NCBI RefSeq assembly: GCF_046297875.1
Contig: NZ_JBKBHD010000001.1
Location: 186,001 to 250,000 of the forward strand
Direction of reading: 5' to 3'
Source of the DNA: Parvibaculum sp046297875
GTDB lineage: Bacteria > Pseudomonadota > Alphaproteobacteria > Parvibaculales > Parvibaculaceae
DNA: 64,000 nucleotides
In this document: positions 27,041 to 34,634 of the stretch, piece by piece
How positions within the stretch are numbered: position 1 is the first letter of the stretch
How the letters are laid out: each line of letters opens with the position of its first letter
Position numbers and translations under genes: made by a program
Notes under the pieces: generated by a model
What the model saw: only the letters and a program-made list of their open reading frames with translations
Told to the model about the DNA's origin: nothing
The model's database searches: none

Positions 27041-27639
27041 CTTGCCTGCCGCCATTTCCTGAAATCGTCGCCCGTATCGATATCGGCGAGTGTGCCGATG
27101 ACCGCAAGGCTCAATCCCTGCCCGCGGATATTCTTCGCTGTGTCATTGAATGTGTCTTCGCTCGACCAGCGCACATCAGCGAATATCTCTGCGACGCGCG
27201 GGCGGCGGCGCAAACCCACCAGCCAATAACCGCCATCGTCAGCCGGGCCAAGCACTGCATCGTGCTGGCCGAGCGCGGCAAAGGCGGATGCGACATGTGT
27301 GCGCGTTATGCCGGGAATATCGGCGCCGATGATGATAACCGGGCCCGGCGGCAATTCGTGGAACAGGCGGCCCATGCGCGCGCCGAGATCGCCGTCACCT
27401 TGCGTCACGCGCGGAATATCTGCCGGCCAGATGCCGCGTTCATGAACCGCCAAGTCAGGCGCCACCGCAATCACCGTCTGCCAGCGCGGATCGCGCGCCA
27501 CGCGGCGGATGAGAGATGCGCTGGCGCCCCTGAAAAAGCGCAGCGCCTCCGCGGCGCCTATATCGCGGGCAAGGCGCGTTTTCACTCGGCCGATCTGCGG
27601 CCTCTTCGCCATGATGATAAGCTGGGGGTCGAGCGACAC
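27037..27639 (-). CDS. DUF2064 glycosyltransferase-like protein (TIGR04282 type)
   Basis: A 200-aa nucleotide-sugar-transferase-like protein. LIIMAKRPQIGRVKTRLARDIG at the start, GADIPGITRTHVASAF and LGPADDGGYWLVGL match the DUF2064 family, whose members often pair with a TIGR04283 glycosyltransferase and in some bacteria with arsenosugar synthesis genes. The start appears to be GTG at 27639, with no strong ribosome site. It lies 18 bases after the glycosyltransferase gene and overlaps the methyltransferase gene, so the three should be one operon. Confidence 0.82.
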   Translation of the reverse strand: MSLDPQLIIMAKRPQIGRVKTRLARDIGAAEALRFFRGASASLIRRVARDPRWQTVIAVAPDLAVHERGIWPADIPRVTQGDGDLGARMGRLFHELPPGPVIIIGADIPGITRTHVASAFAALGQHDAVLGPADDGGYWLVGLRRRPRVAEIFADVRWSSEDTFNDTAKNIRGQGLSLAVIGTLADIDTGDDFRKWRQAR

Positions 27640-27657
27640 GCGGGGCGGCGCCGGGTG

Positions 27658-28353
27658 CTATTGATAGACCCGCGCGATGACGCGGGGCGGCACGCGCAGA
27701 TAGTAAAGTGCGAGGCAGAAGAGATTGCGCAGCGTGCGCATGAGGAAACCGTCGCGGATATAGCGTTGCGGGCTCGTGAGGGCCGCCGTGCGCAGCATAA
27801 CGAGGCGGCGGCGCGGAATGCGGCGCACGAGGTCCACGTCCTCCATCAGCGGAATGTCGCGGAAGCCGCCGACGCGATCATAGAGCCTGCGGTTCACGAG
27901 AAGGCCTTGATCGCCATAAGGCAGGCGGAAGAGCGCGCAGCGCAGCGCCACCATGCGCTCCAGAAGCCGCGCCCAGCCCGAAAAATCATCCAGCGCGAAG
28001 CGGAAGGCCGCCGCCATCTCACTATCGCGGAAGCGGCCTTTCTCGATCTGCTCGAAGAACTTTTCAACCTCGGAAATCCAGCCGGGTTCCAGCACCGTGT
28101 CGGCATGAAGGAATAGCAGCCAGTTGCCTTTCGCCGCACGGGCGCCCGCAGCAAGCTGCTGACCGCGGCCCTTTGGCGAGCGGACAAGCTTTGCGCCGGC
28201 CGCCTCGACGATCTCCAGCGTTTCGTCGCTCGAGCCGCCATCGGCCACGATCACTTCCTGCACGAGGCCGCGCACAGCCGCCGTGACCAGCGGCGCCAGC
28301 GTGCGGGTCAAGGTCTCTTCTGCGTTCAGGGTCGGAATGATGACGGTCAGCAT
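27658..28353 (-). CDS. Family 2 glycosyltransferase (TIGR04283 type)
   Basis: A 231-aa GT-A fold transferase. LTVIIPTLNAEETLTRTLAPL opens the domain, VIVADGGSSDETLEIV carries the nucleotide-binding Asp, LLFLHADTVLEPGW is the DXD-like region, and FRDIPLMEDVDLVRRI follows. I chose the ATG at 28353; an upstream TTG at 28362 is less likely. A C-terminal hydrophobic stretch (FCLALYYLRVPPRVI) may touch the membrane. It is the first gene of the operon with the DUF2064 gene and the methyltransferase. The sugar and acceptor are unknown. Confidence 0.87.
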   Translation of the reverse strand: MLTVIIPTLNAEETLTRTLAPLVTAAVRGLVQEVIVADGGSSDETLEIVEAAGAKLVRSPKGRGQQLAAGARAAKGNWLLFLHADTVLEPGWISEVEKFFEQIEKGRFRDSEMAAAFRFALDDFSGWARLLERMVALRCALFRLPYGDQGLLVNRRLYDRVGGFRDIPLMEDVDLVRRIPRRRLVMLRTAALTSPQRYIRDGFLMRTLRNLFCLALYYLRVPPRVIARVYQ

Positions 28354-28397
28354 GGCGCGCAAGATAGCTGCCGCAGGCCGAATTTCAAAATTCGCGT

Positions 28398-28793
28398 CTA
28401 GCGCTGGCGATGCTCCGTGCCAAGGCCGGTGGTGATGAAGACGGCGGTCGCCATGCCTTCAATATCCGCCGTGTGCCAGACGCCCGGCGGATTGACCGCA
28501 TATTGGCCGGGCGCAAGCGCGACCGTCCGCGTGCCTTCCGGCAATTCCTGATGCAGCACCATGCGCCCCGCGACGCAGAGCACGATCTCCTCGCCCGCCG
28601 GATGCATTTCCCAGATTTCCCAGGGCGCCGTGAATGTGAACATCGAGACCAGACGGCCCTCCACGCCGTCATCGTCATGGCGGTCGCCATAGGCCATGTA
28701 CCAGTCCATGCTGCCGGTGAATTCGGGCTGCACCAACGCCCTGCCGCCAGGGCCCAGATGGACCGGGTTTTTCTCCAGTTCGAATGTGCTCAC
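28398..28793 (-). CDS. Cupin-domain protein
   Basis: A 131-aa single-domain cupin: WEMHPAGEEIVLCVAGRMVLHQ gives the first motif (His and Glu metal ligands) and PGQYAVNPPGVWHTADI the second (His). It may bind a metal and a small molecule or act as an isomerase or dioxygenase, but no substrate can be named. I chose the GTG at 28793 because GGGAGGAG lies 6 bases upstream on the minus strand. It is divergent from the radical SAM gene and shares the 105-base region with the SOS box. Confidence 0.8.
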   Translation of the reverse strand: MSTFELEKNPVHLGPGGRALVQPEFTGSMDWYMAYGDRHDDDGVEGRLVSMFTFTAPWEIWEMHPAGEEIVLCVAGRMVLHQELPEGTRTVALAPGQYAVNPPGVWHTADIEGMATAVFITTGLGTEHRQR

Positions 28794-28860
28794 AGCCGTC
28801 TCCTCCCGTCGTCCAAGCCTCTTTCGCCGGAGGGTAGCGGCCCTCGGCACGGGAAACAAT

Positions 28861-28892
28861 GTTCTTGTTATGTTCTTGTGTTTGGCTATACT
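28861..28892 (+). promoter_or_regulatory. SOS (LexA) box over a sigma70-like promoter
   Basis: GTTCTTGTTATGTTC at 28861-28875 is an exact match to the alphaproteobacterial LexA box GTTC-N7-GTTC. It covers a candidate -35 (TTGTTA, 28865-28870); a -10 TATACT lies at 28887-28892 after a 16-base spacer. The expected transcription start is at about 28899, the A of the radical SAM gene's ATG. LexA bound here should block RNA polymerase. Binding and start site are inferred. Confidence 0.75.
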
Positions 28893-28898
28893 CAGCAC

Positions 28899-30128
28899 AT
28901 GACGACGAGTCGCGAAACAGCGCCCCCCGGCCACCCCGCGCCCCATGCCGATTCCCCGGTCGGCACCCGCGCGGCCAAGCGGCCCCACGGGCTCACGGAC
29001 CATCGCCCTGTCCCCCGCAGGGCGCCCCTCGTACCCCCGAGCGTCCGCGAGCCTCATTTGCCCGAGAGCGGCCGCCGTGGCCGGGGCGCGCTGACCAACC
29101 GGAGCGGCCGCTACGAGCCGCAATCGCGCGAACTCGCCGATGACGGCTGGGACAGTCTGGAAGAATTGCCCGCGCTGAAGACGCAGGTGACGGAAGAAGC
29201 CGCACGCCACATCATCACGCGCAATTCCTCGCCGGACATTCCCTTCGACCGTTCGATCAATGCCTATCGCGGCTGCGAACATGGCTGCGTCTATTGCTTC
29301 GCGCGGCCGACCCACGCCTATATGGGTCTGTCACCCGGCCTTGATTTCGAGAGCAAGCTTTTCGCCAAGCCGAATGCGGCACAGCTTCTGGAAAAGGAGC
29401 TGGCCAAGCCCGGCTATGAAGTTGCGCCCATCGCCATGGGCACGAATACCGACCCCTATCAGCCGATCGAGCAGCGATACCGCATCACGCGGAGCCTGCT
29501 GGAAGTGCTGTCGGCCTATAACCACCCGGTCACGATCCTCACCAAGTCGGCGCGAATCGTGCGCGACATCGACATTCTTTCATCGCTCGCTGAGCGCAAT
29601 CTCGTGCGCGTGGCACTATCCGTCACCACTCTCGATCCGAAACTTGCCCGTGCGCTCGAGCCGCGCGCCTCCACGCCCTCGCGGCGGATGGAGGCGATCA
29701 GGCTCCTGTCGGAGGCGGGCATTCCCACAAGTGCGATGATCGCGCCGATTATCCCTGCGCTCAACGACATGGAAATCGAGAAAATCCTGACCGGGCTTTC
29801 CTATGCGGGCGCCAGGGAAGCGAATTTCGTCATTCTCCGTCTGCCGCTCGAAATCCGCGACATTTTCGTCGAATGGCTGCACGAGCATGTGCCGGACCGC
29901 GCCGCGCATGTGCTCTCCCTCATCCGCCAGATGCGCGGCGGCAAGGAGTACGACGCGACATGGGGCGAGCGCCAATCCGGCACCGGGCCCTATGCCTGGC
30001 AGATTGCGCGGCGCTTCGAGATCGCAACGAAGAAACTTGGCATCGGCTACGGCCGCCGCGAAATCCGCTCCCTCGACTGCACGCAATTCCGTGTGCCGGG
30101 GAGAGGCAAGCAACTCGCATTGCTTTAG
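28899..30128 (+). CDS. Radical SAM protein, PA0069/SplB-like family
   Basis: A 409-aa protein with a Pro/Arg-rich N-terminal stretch of about 65 residues and a radical SAM core. The cluster motif CEHGCVYCFAR (CxxxCxxC) lies near residue 127, followed by GTNTDPYQPIEQRYRITRSLLEVL, the SplB-like pattern. Relatives of spore photoproduct lyase act on damaged DNA, but the role of the PA0069 branch is not known to me. The SOS box directly upstream supports a DNA-damage role. There is no ribosome site before the ATG and the promoter lies so close that the mRNA should be leaderless. Confidence 0.88.
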   Translation: MTTSRETAPPGHPAPHADSPVGTRAAKRPHGLTDHRPVPRRAPLVPPSVREPHLPESGRRGRGALTNRSGRYEPQSRELADDGWDSLEELPALKTQVTEEAARHIITRNSSPDIPFDRSINAYRGCEHGCVYCFARPTHAYMGLSPGLDFESKLFAKPNAAQLLEKELAKPGYEVAPIAMGTNTDPYQPIEQRYRITRSLLEVLSAYNHPVTILTKSARIVRDIDILSSLAERNLVRVALSVTTLDPKLARALEPRASTPSRRMEAIRLLSEAGIPTSAMIAPIIPALNDMEIEKILTGLSYAGAREANFVILRLPLEIRDIFVEWLHEHVPDRAAHVLSLIRQMRGGKEYDATWGERQSGTGPYAWQIARRFEIATKKLGIGYGRREIRSLDCTQFRVPGRGKQLALL

Positions 30129-30183
30129 ATTTTGCACGCAGAGGCGCTGGCCCCCGCCGCTGACTCGCGGCACACTCGGGCGC

Positions 30184-30822
30184 ATGCCTCGCAGGACGAC
30201 AAAATCCGCGCTGCCCGATTATGCGCTCGAAACTGAAGCGGGGGCGCCGGCGCGTCTTGTCTGCGGTGTGGACGAAGCCGGGCGCGGGCCGCTGGCGGGG
30301 CCGGTAGTGGCGGGCGCCGTCCTTCTCGATCCGGCAAATATCCCTCCGGGCCTCAACGACTCGAAGAAGCTCGATACTGCGCGGCGCGAGGCGCTCTTTG
30401 CCGCGCTTCAGCCCGTTGCCGAAATCGGTATCGGCATTGCGAGCGTCGAGGAGATCGACCGGCTCAACATATTGCAGGCGACCATGCTCGCCATGACGCG
30501 CGCCATCGCCGCGCTGCCGCGCGCGCCGCAATTCGCGCTGATCGACGGCAACCGTGCGCCGAAGCAACTCCCCTGCCCGGCGCGCAGCATCGTCAGGGGC
30601 GATGCCACCTCGCTTTCGATCGCGGCGGCCTCCATCGCCGCCAAGGTCACGCGCGACCGGCTTATGCTCGTCCTTGCCCAATCCCATCCCGGTTATGGCT
30701 TCGAGCGGCATATGGGCTATGGCACGGCGGCGCATCTTGAGGCGATTTCGCGGCTCGGACCGACGCCCGCCCATCGCCGCAGCTTCGCGCCGATACGCAA
30801 CATCTTGAGTCCGACGCCCTGA
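30184..30822 (+). CDS. rnhB: Ribonuclease HII
   Basis: A 212-aa enzyme that cuts RNA in RNA-DNA hybrids and single ribonucleotides in DNA. CGVDEAGRGPLAGPVVAGAV gives the Asp-Glu pair of the active site, LNDSKKLD and ALIDGNRAPKQLPCP follow, and the IAAASIAAKVTRDRLM and HPGYGFERHMGYGTAAHLEAI motifs close the domain. It lies just before ccrM, a neighbourhood seen in other alphaproteobacteria. It has no clear ribosome site. Confidence 0.96.
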   Translation: MPRRTTKSALPDYALETEAGAPARLVCGVDEAGRGPLAGPVVAGAVLLDPANIPPGLNDSKKLDTARREALFAALQPVAEIGIGIASVEEIDRLNILQATMLAMTRAIAALPRAPQFALIDGNRAPKQLPCPARSIVRGDATSLSIAAASIAAKVTRDRLMLVLAQSHPGYGFERHMGYGTAAHLEAISRLGPTPAHRRSFAPIRNILSPTP

Positions 30823-30902
30823 CGGGGACTCGATCTTGTGTTCCTCGAATCCGTTAACTTATTGATTCAAAAAGATTATTGACCGCGAATCCGCGCTGAC
30901 TC
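30807..30902 (+). promoter_or_regulatory. Cluster of six GANTC sites in the ccrM upstream region
   Basis: GANTC, the CcrM methylation sequence, occurs at 30807-30811, 30827-30831, 30847-30851, 30864-30868, 30887-30891 and 30898-30902: six times in 96 bases against about one per 256 by chance. A TTAAC half-site at 30854-30858 resembles half of a CtrA box, but the second half does not match. In Caulobacter, methylation of GANTC sites in the ccrM leader affects its transcription; the same here is inferred. Confidence 0.75.
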
Positions 30903-30939
30903 ATGATCGCCGCCTTGTCATTTCCAAGGGGTAGTTCGA

Positions 30940-32055
30940 GTGGGGCGCGTCAGCGAGAAGTCCGGGGCGAAGAAAGAAAATCCGGCAGAAATCATCATTC
31001 AGGGCGACTGCATCGAGGCGATGAACGCATTGCCCGAGAAGTCGGTCGATCTCATTTTCGCGGACCCGCCCTACAACCTCCAGCTTGGCGGCGAGCTGAC
31101 CCGGCCCGACCAGTCCAAGGTCGATGCCGTCGATGACGATTGGGACAAGTTTGCGAGCTTCGCGGATTATGACACCTTCACCCGCAACTGGATGCAGGCC
31201 GCGCGCCGCGTGCTGAAGGACACAGGCGCAATCTGGGTGATCGGCTCCTATCACAACATCTTCCGCGTCGGCGCGACGATGCAGGATCTGGGCTACTGGA
31301 TCATGAACGACGTGGTCTGGCGCAAGTCGAACCCGATGCCGAATTTCCGCGGCACCCGCTTCACCAATGCGCATGAAACGCTGATCTGGGCGACGCGCGA
31401 CGCAGCCCAGAAAAAATACACCTTCAACTACGACGCCATGAAGGCGCTCAATGACGATCTGCAGATGCGTTCCGACTGGATGCTGCCGATCTGCACCGGC
31501 GGCGAGCGGCTGAAAGACGATGAAGGCGGCAAGGCGCATCCGACGCAGAAGCCCGAAGCCCTGCTCCACCGCGTATTGCTCGCGACAACCAACCCGGGCG
31601 ATGTCGTCCTTGATCCCTTCTTCGGAACCGGCACCACGGGCGCCGTCGCCAAGAAGCTCGGCCGCAAGTTCATCGGCATCGAGCGCGAGCAGCGCTACAT
31701 CAAGGTCGCGCGCGAGCGCATCCGTCAGGTGAAGACGGGTGACGCAGAAGACCTGAAAGTCACGACCTCGAAAAAGGCCGAGCCGCGCGTGCCCTTCGGC
31801 ACCATCGTCGAGCGCGGGCTGCTGGAGCCCGGTACCGTTCTGACCGATCCGCAGCGCCGCCACGCCGCGCGCGTCCGCGCCGATGGTTCCATCGTCTGCC
31901 GCGACGCCACGGGCTCGATCCACAAGATCGGCGCCCATGTGCAGGGGCTCGATGCCTGCAATGGCTGGACCTTCTGGCACTTCAAGACCGACGGGAAACT
32001 CAAGCCCATCGACATCCTGCGCCAGAAGGTCAGGGCCGAAATGGGCGAGGCGTAA
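30940..32055 (+). CDS. ccrM: Cell cycle-regulated DNA adenine methyltransferase CcrM (GANTC)
   Basis: A 371-aa beta-class N6-adenine methyltransferase. The catalytic motif DPPYNLQLGG (about residue 46) comes before the SAM-binding motif DPFFGTGTTGAVAKKLGRKFIGIE (read as DPFFGTG), the order of the beta class. The C-terminal domain (about 270-371, GTIVERGLLEPGTVLTDPQRR and GAHVQGLDACNGWTFWHF) is typical of CcrM and absent from many restriction-linked enzymes. No restriction gene is nearby. The start is GTG at 30940. GANTC specificity is inferred from family. Confidence 0.95.
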   Translation: MGRVSEKSGAKKENPAEIIIQGDCIEAMNALPEKSVDLIFADPPYNLQLGGELTRPDQSKVDAVDDDWDKFASFADYDTFTRNWMQAARRVLKDTGAIWVIGSYHNIFRVGATMQDLGYWIMNDVVWRKSNPMPNFRGTRFTNAHETLIWATRDAAQKKYTFNYDAMKALNDDLQMRSDWMLPICTGGERLKDDEGGKAHPTQKPEALLHRVLLATTNPGDVVLDPFFGTGTTGAVAKKLGRKFIGIEREQRYIKVARERIRQVKTGDAEDLKVTTSKKAEPRVPFGTIVERGLLEPGTVLTDPQRRHAARVRADGSIVCRDATGSIHKIGAHVQGLDACNGWTFWHFKTDGKLKPIDILRQKVRAEMGEA

Positions 32056-33171
32056 TCAACGCTTCGCGAAGAGCGGCCCCACATCGGGCATGGCGTGGGC
32101 GGCGACTTTCCGCATGACGGTCGGCAGCGCCTCGCCGGCCAGCATGCCAAGCGGCACCCATTCCCCGCCGCCCGGCACATGCTTCTTTCGCGTCGTCGCG
32201 GTGTAGACGTCGAGCACCAGATGGAAATGGGTGAAGGTGTGTTCGACCGAGCCCGGCACGCGCTTCCACTCCGCCTTGAGCGGAGCGTGATCGAGGCCGG
32301 GCTGCGCGCCTTCCGCCGCGCGGCTGTCCCAGGGCGAACCCGGCACTTCCATCATGCCGCCCAGCAGCCCCATTTCCGGGCGGCGGCGGAGCCAGACATG
32401 TTCGCCCTTCATCAGCCAGAAGCACGCGCCGTGCCGCACGGGCCTTTCCTTCTTCGGCGCGCGGGCAGGCAGACGCGCGGCGATATCTTCCGCCTTTGCA
32501 TCGCACATTGCTTCCAGCGGGCAGCGGTTGCAGGCCGGGTTTTTCGGCGTGCAGATGGTCGCGCCGAGATCCATCATCGCCTGCGCGAAGTCGCCGGCGC
32601 GATTTGCCGGCGTCAGCGTCGCGGCCCTGGCGCGAATTTGGGGCTTCACCTGCGGCAGGGGGTCACGCAGCGCAAAGAGCCGCGCCACCACGCGCTCGAC
32701 ATTGCCATCTACCACGGTCGCCTGTTTGCCGAAGGCGATGGCTGCGATAGCGGCCGCCGTGTAGGGCCCGATGCCGGGCAGCTTCGAGAGGCCATCCACA
32801 TCCTCTGGGAACTTCCCTCCGTAGCCGGATGAAATGGTCTTCGCGCAAGCATGGAGGTTCCGCGCCCGGCTGTAATAGCCGAGCCCCGCCCATTCCTTCA
32901 TCACCTCTTCCACCGGCGCGGCGGCAAGCGCCTCCACCTTCGGCCAGCGGGCGAGAAAACGCATGAAATAAGGCCCGACAGTCGCAACCGTCGTCTGCTG
33001 CAGCATGATTTCGGAGAGCCAGACGGCGTAGGGGTCCGCCCGCTCGCCTTTCCGCGCCCGCCACGGCAGCACGCGGGCATGGCGGTCATACCAGCCGAGC
33101 AAGGGCGCGGCGGCGGCCTTCGCTGCGGTGTCCGCTACAATTTTCGGGGCATTTCCGGGCGTCCTTGGCAT
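32056..33171 (-). CDS. mutY: A/G-specific adenine glycosylase
   Basis: A 371-aa base excision repair enzyme that removes A opposite 8-oxoG. Motifs: SEIMLQQTTVATVGPYF, the helix-hairpin-helix LPGIGPYTAAAIAAIAFG, the catalytic Asp in VVDGNVERVVARLF, the 4Fe-4S loop C-X6-C-X2-C-X5-C (CTPKNPACNRCPLEAMC) and a C-terminal Nudix-like domain (residues about 235-371). I chose the ATG at 33171; a farther upstream start adds unconserved residues. Its stop abuts the stop of ccrM, so the two are convergent without a gap. Confidence 0.95.
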   Translation of the reverse strand: MPRTPGNAPKIVADTAAKAAAAPLLGWYDRHARVLPWRARKGERADPYAVWLSEIMLQQTTVATVGPYFMRFLARWPKVEALAAAPVEEVMKEWAGLGYYSRARNLHACAKTISSGYGGKFPEDVDGLSKLPGIGPYTAAAIAAIAFGKQATVVDGNVERVVARLFALRDPLPQVKPQIRARAATLTPANRAGDFAQAMMDLGATICTPKNPACNRCPLEAMCDAKAEDIAARLPARAPKKERPVRHGACFWLMKGEHVWLRRRPEMGLLGGMMEVPGSPWDSRAAEGAQPGLDHAPLKAEWKRVPGSVEHTFTHFHLVLDVYTATTRKKHVPGGGEWVPLGMLAGEALPTVMRKVAAHAMPDVGPLFAKR

Positions 33172-33248
33172 GGCTCCCTTGTCGCCTGCCGCGCCCCGGC
33201 CAGTCAATTCACCCTGGCAATTCGCGCTTGGGCCGATTTCGAGTCAGA

Positions 33249-33782
33249 ATGCGCGCCATGACCCAATATGGCCGTCCTGTCGCATCCATGCGCTACCGCC
33301 CCGCGCCCATCGGCGCGCGGGTGCTTGGCGTTGCCCGTTCGGCCTTTGCAAAACGCGGCTTTGCCGAAGCCCATATCCTTGCCCATTGGCCAGAAATCGT
33401 GGGCAGCGGGCTTGCCGAGTTTTCTTCGCCGGAAAAGCTCGTCTTTCCGAGGGTTTCCGGCGAGGAGGCCAAGGCGCGGCGGCAGGGGGCCACGCTTGTC
33501 CTGCGGGTCGACGGGCCGGTGGCGGTGGAAATCCGGCATCTCGAGCCGCAGATCATCGACCGGATCAATGGCTATTACGGCTATAGCGCGGTCCAGCGGC
33601 TGAAGCTCGTGCAGGGGCCGCTGCCGCCGAAACCACGGCCGCGCTACCGGAAAATCCGGTCGCTGAAGCCGGAGGAGCGTCAGGCGCTCACGCAAGACCT
33701 TGAATCGATTGAGGAACCGGCGCTCAAACAGGCGCTGGAAAAACTGGGCGAGCGCGTGATTGGCGCAAGCCGCAAGACCTAG
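33249..33782 (+). CDS. DUF721 family protein (DciA-like)
   Basis: A 177-aa protein with the N-terminal DUF721 domain: GARVLGVARSAFAKRGFAEAHILAHWPEIVG and the VDGPVAVEIRHLEPQIIDRINGYYG region are typical (each longer than the core motif). DciA, a member of this family, helps load the replicative helicase in bacteria that lack DnaC; that role here is inferred. The C-terminal third is basic and Pro-rich, then helical. The start may be ATG at 33249 or 33258; neither has a ribosome site. A GAGTC site lies at 33241-33245. Confidence 0.8.
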   Translation: MRAMTQYGRPVASMRYRPAPIGARVLGVARSAFAKRGFAEAHILAHWPEIVGSGLAEFSSPEKLVFPRVSGEEAKARRQGATLVLRVDGPVAVEIRHLEPQIIDRINGYYGYSAVQRLKLVQGPLPPKPRPRYRKIRSLKPEERQALTQDLESIEEPALKQALEKLGERVIGASRKT

Positions 33783-33886
33783 CCTTCGCGAGTCCCGATT
33801 CTCGCGCCATGGCAACAGAAAGGTTTGGTTGAGGGGTCCGTCCCTCGCCGCCATAATGCCCCAACATCTGGTAGGAACGTGTTCCC

Positions 33887-34570
33887 GTGAATCAAAATAA
33901 AGCAATCATCGCAGGCGCCGCCGCCGTTCTTGTGCTTGTTCTCGGCGTCCTCGCCTATTTCTTCATCGGCTCCAATGGAGGCGCCGGGGCGCCCGGCCGC
34001 GCGGGCGACACAGCCCTTGAGCGCGAGCTTCTGGTGGCCGGCCCCCTTGGCGATATGGTCAAGGGCGACCCGGATGCGCCGGTGACGGTGATCGAATATG
34101 CCTCGCTCACCTGCAATCATTGCGCGAATTTCTCGGTCAACACGCTGCCGCATCTCGTCGAGAATTATGTCGAGACAGGTCAGGTCCATTACATCCTGCG
34201 GGAGTTCCCCTATGACCCGGTCGCGACCGCGGGTTTCATGCTGGCGCGCTGCGCGGGCGACGAGCGCTATTTCGGCTTTGTCGACACGCTGTTCGAGCGG
34301 CAGACGCAATGGGCCTTCACGCAGACGCCGATTGAGGATCTGAAGGCAATTGCCCGGCAGGGCGGCTTCTCGGAAGAGCGGTTCGACCAGTGCATGAAGG
34401 ATGAAGCGATCTTCAACCACGTGAAGGAAGTGGCGACACGCGGCCGCGACAAGTTCGCCGTCGCCTCCACGCCGACCTTCTTCATCAATGGCGAAAAGGT
34501 CGAGGGCGCGCTGCCCTGGAGCGAATTCGAACCGATCATCAAGAAGGCGCTCGCGGCACGCGGCAAATAA
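33887..34570 (+). CDS. DsbA-family thiol:disulfide oxidoreductase
   Basis: A 227-aa periplasmic protein, with an N-terminal membrane anchor or uncleaved signal (about residues 6-27) and a DsbA/BdbD-like thioredoxin fold. The active-site pair is Cys76-Asn-His-Cys79 in YASLTCNHCANF. The cis-Pro loop is ASTPTFFINGEKVEGALPW. Two more Cys (LARCAGDERY and FDQCMKDEA) may form a structural disulfide. The start is GTG at 33887. It lies 64 bases before smc and is likely in one transcript with it, an arrangement seen in other alphaproteobacteria. Confidence 0.92.
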   Translation: MNQNKAIIAGAAAVLVLVLGVLAYFFIGSNGGAGAPGRAGDTALERELLVAGPLGDMVKGDPDAPVTVIEYASLTCNHCANFSVNTLPHLVENYVETGQVHYILREFPYDPVATAGFMLARCAGDERYFGFVDTLFERQTQWAFTQTPIEDLKAIARQGGFSEERFDQCMKDEAIFNHVKEVATRGRDKFAVASTPTFFINGEKVEGALPWSEFEPIIKKALAARGK

Positions 34571-34634
34571 TACGGACAGAAGACCGGCGAGGCGCTCTGC
34601 CCCGCCGCGCAACAACAGAAGATCGAGACAGACA

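Noticed and set aside
30854..30868. Possible CtrA box near ccrM
   Set aside because: TTAA at 30854-30857 is followed after seven bases by ATTC and not TTAA, so only half of the consensus is present.
33871..33883. GGAACGTGTTCC palindrome just before the DsbA-like gene
   Set aside because: It resembles LexA half-sites but the spacing is two bases instead of seven, so it does not fit the alphaproteobacterial box. It may be chance.
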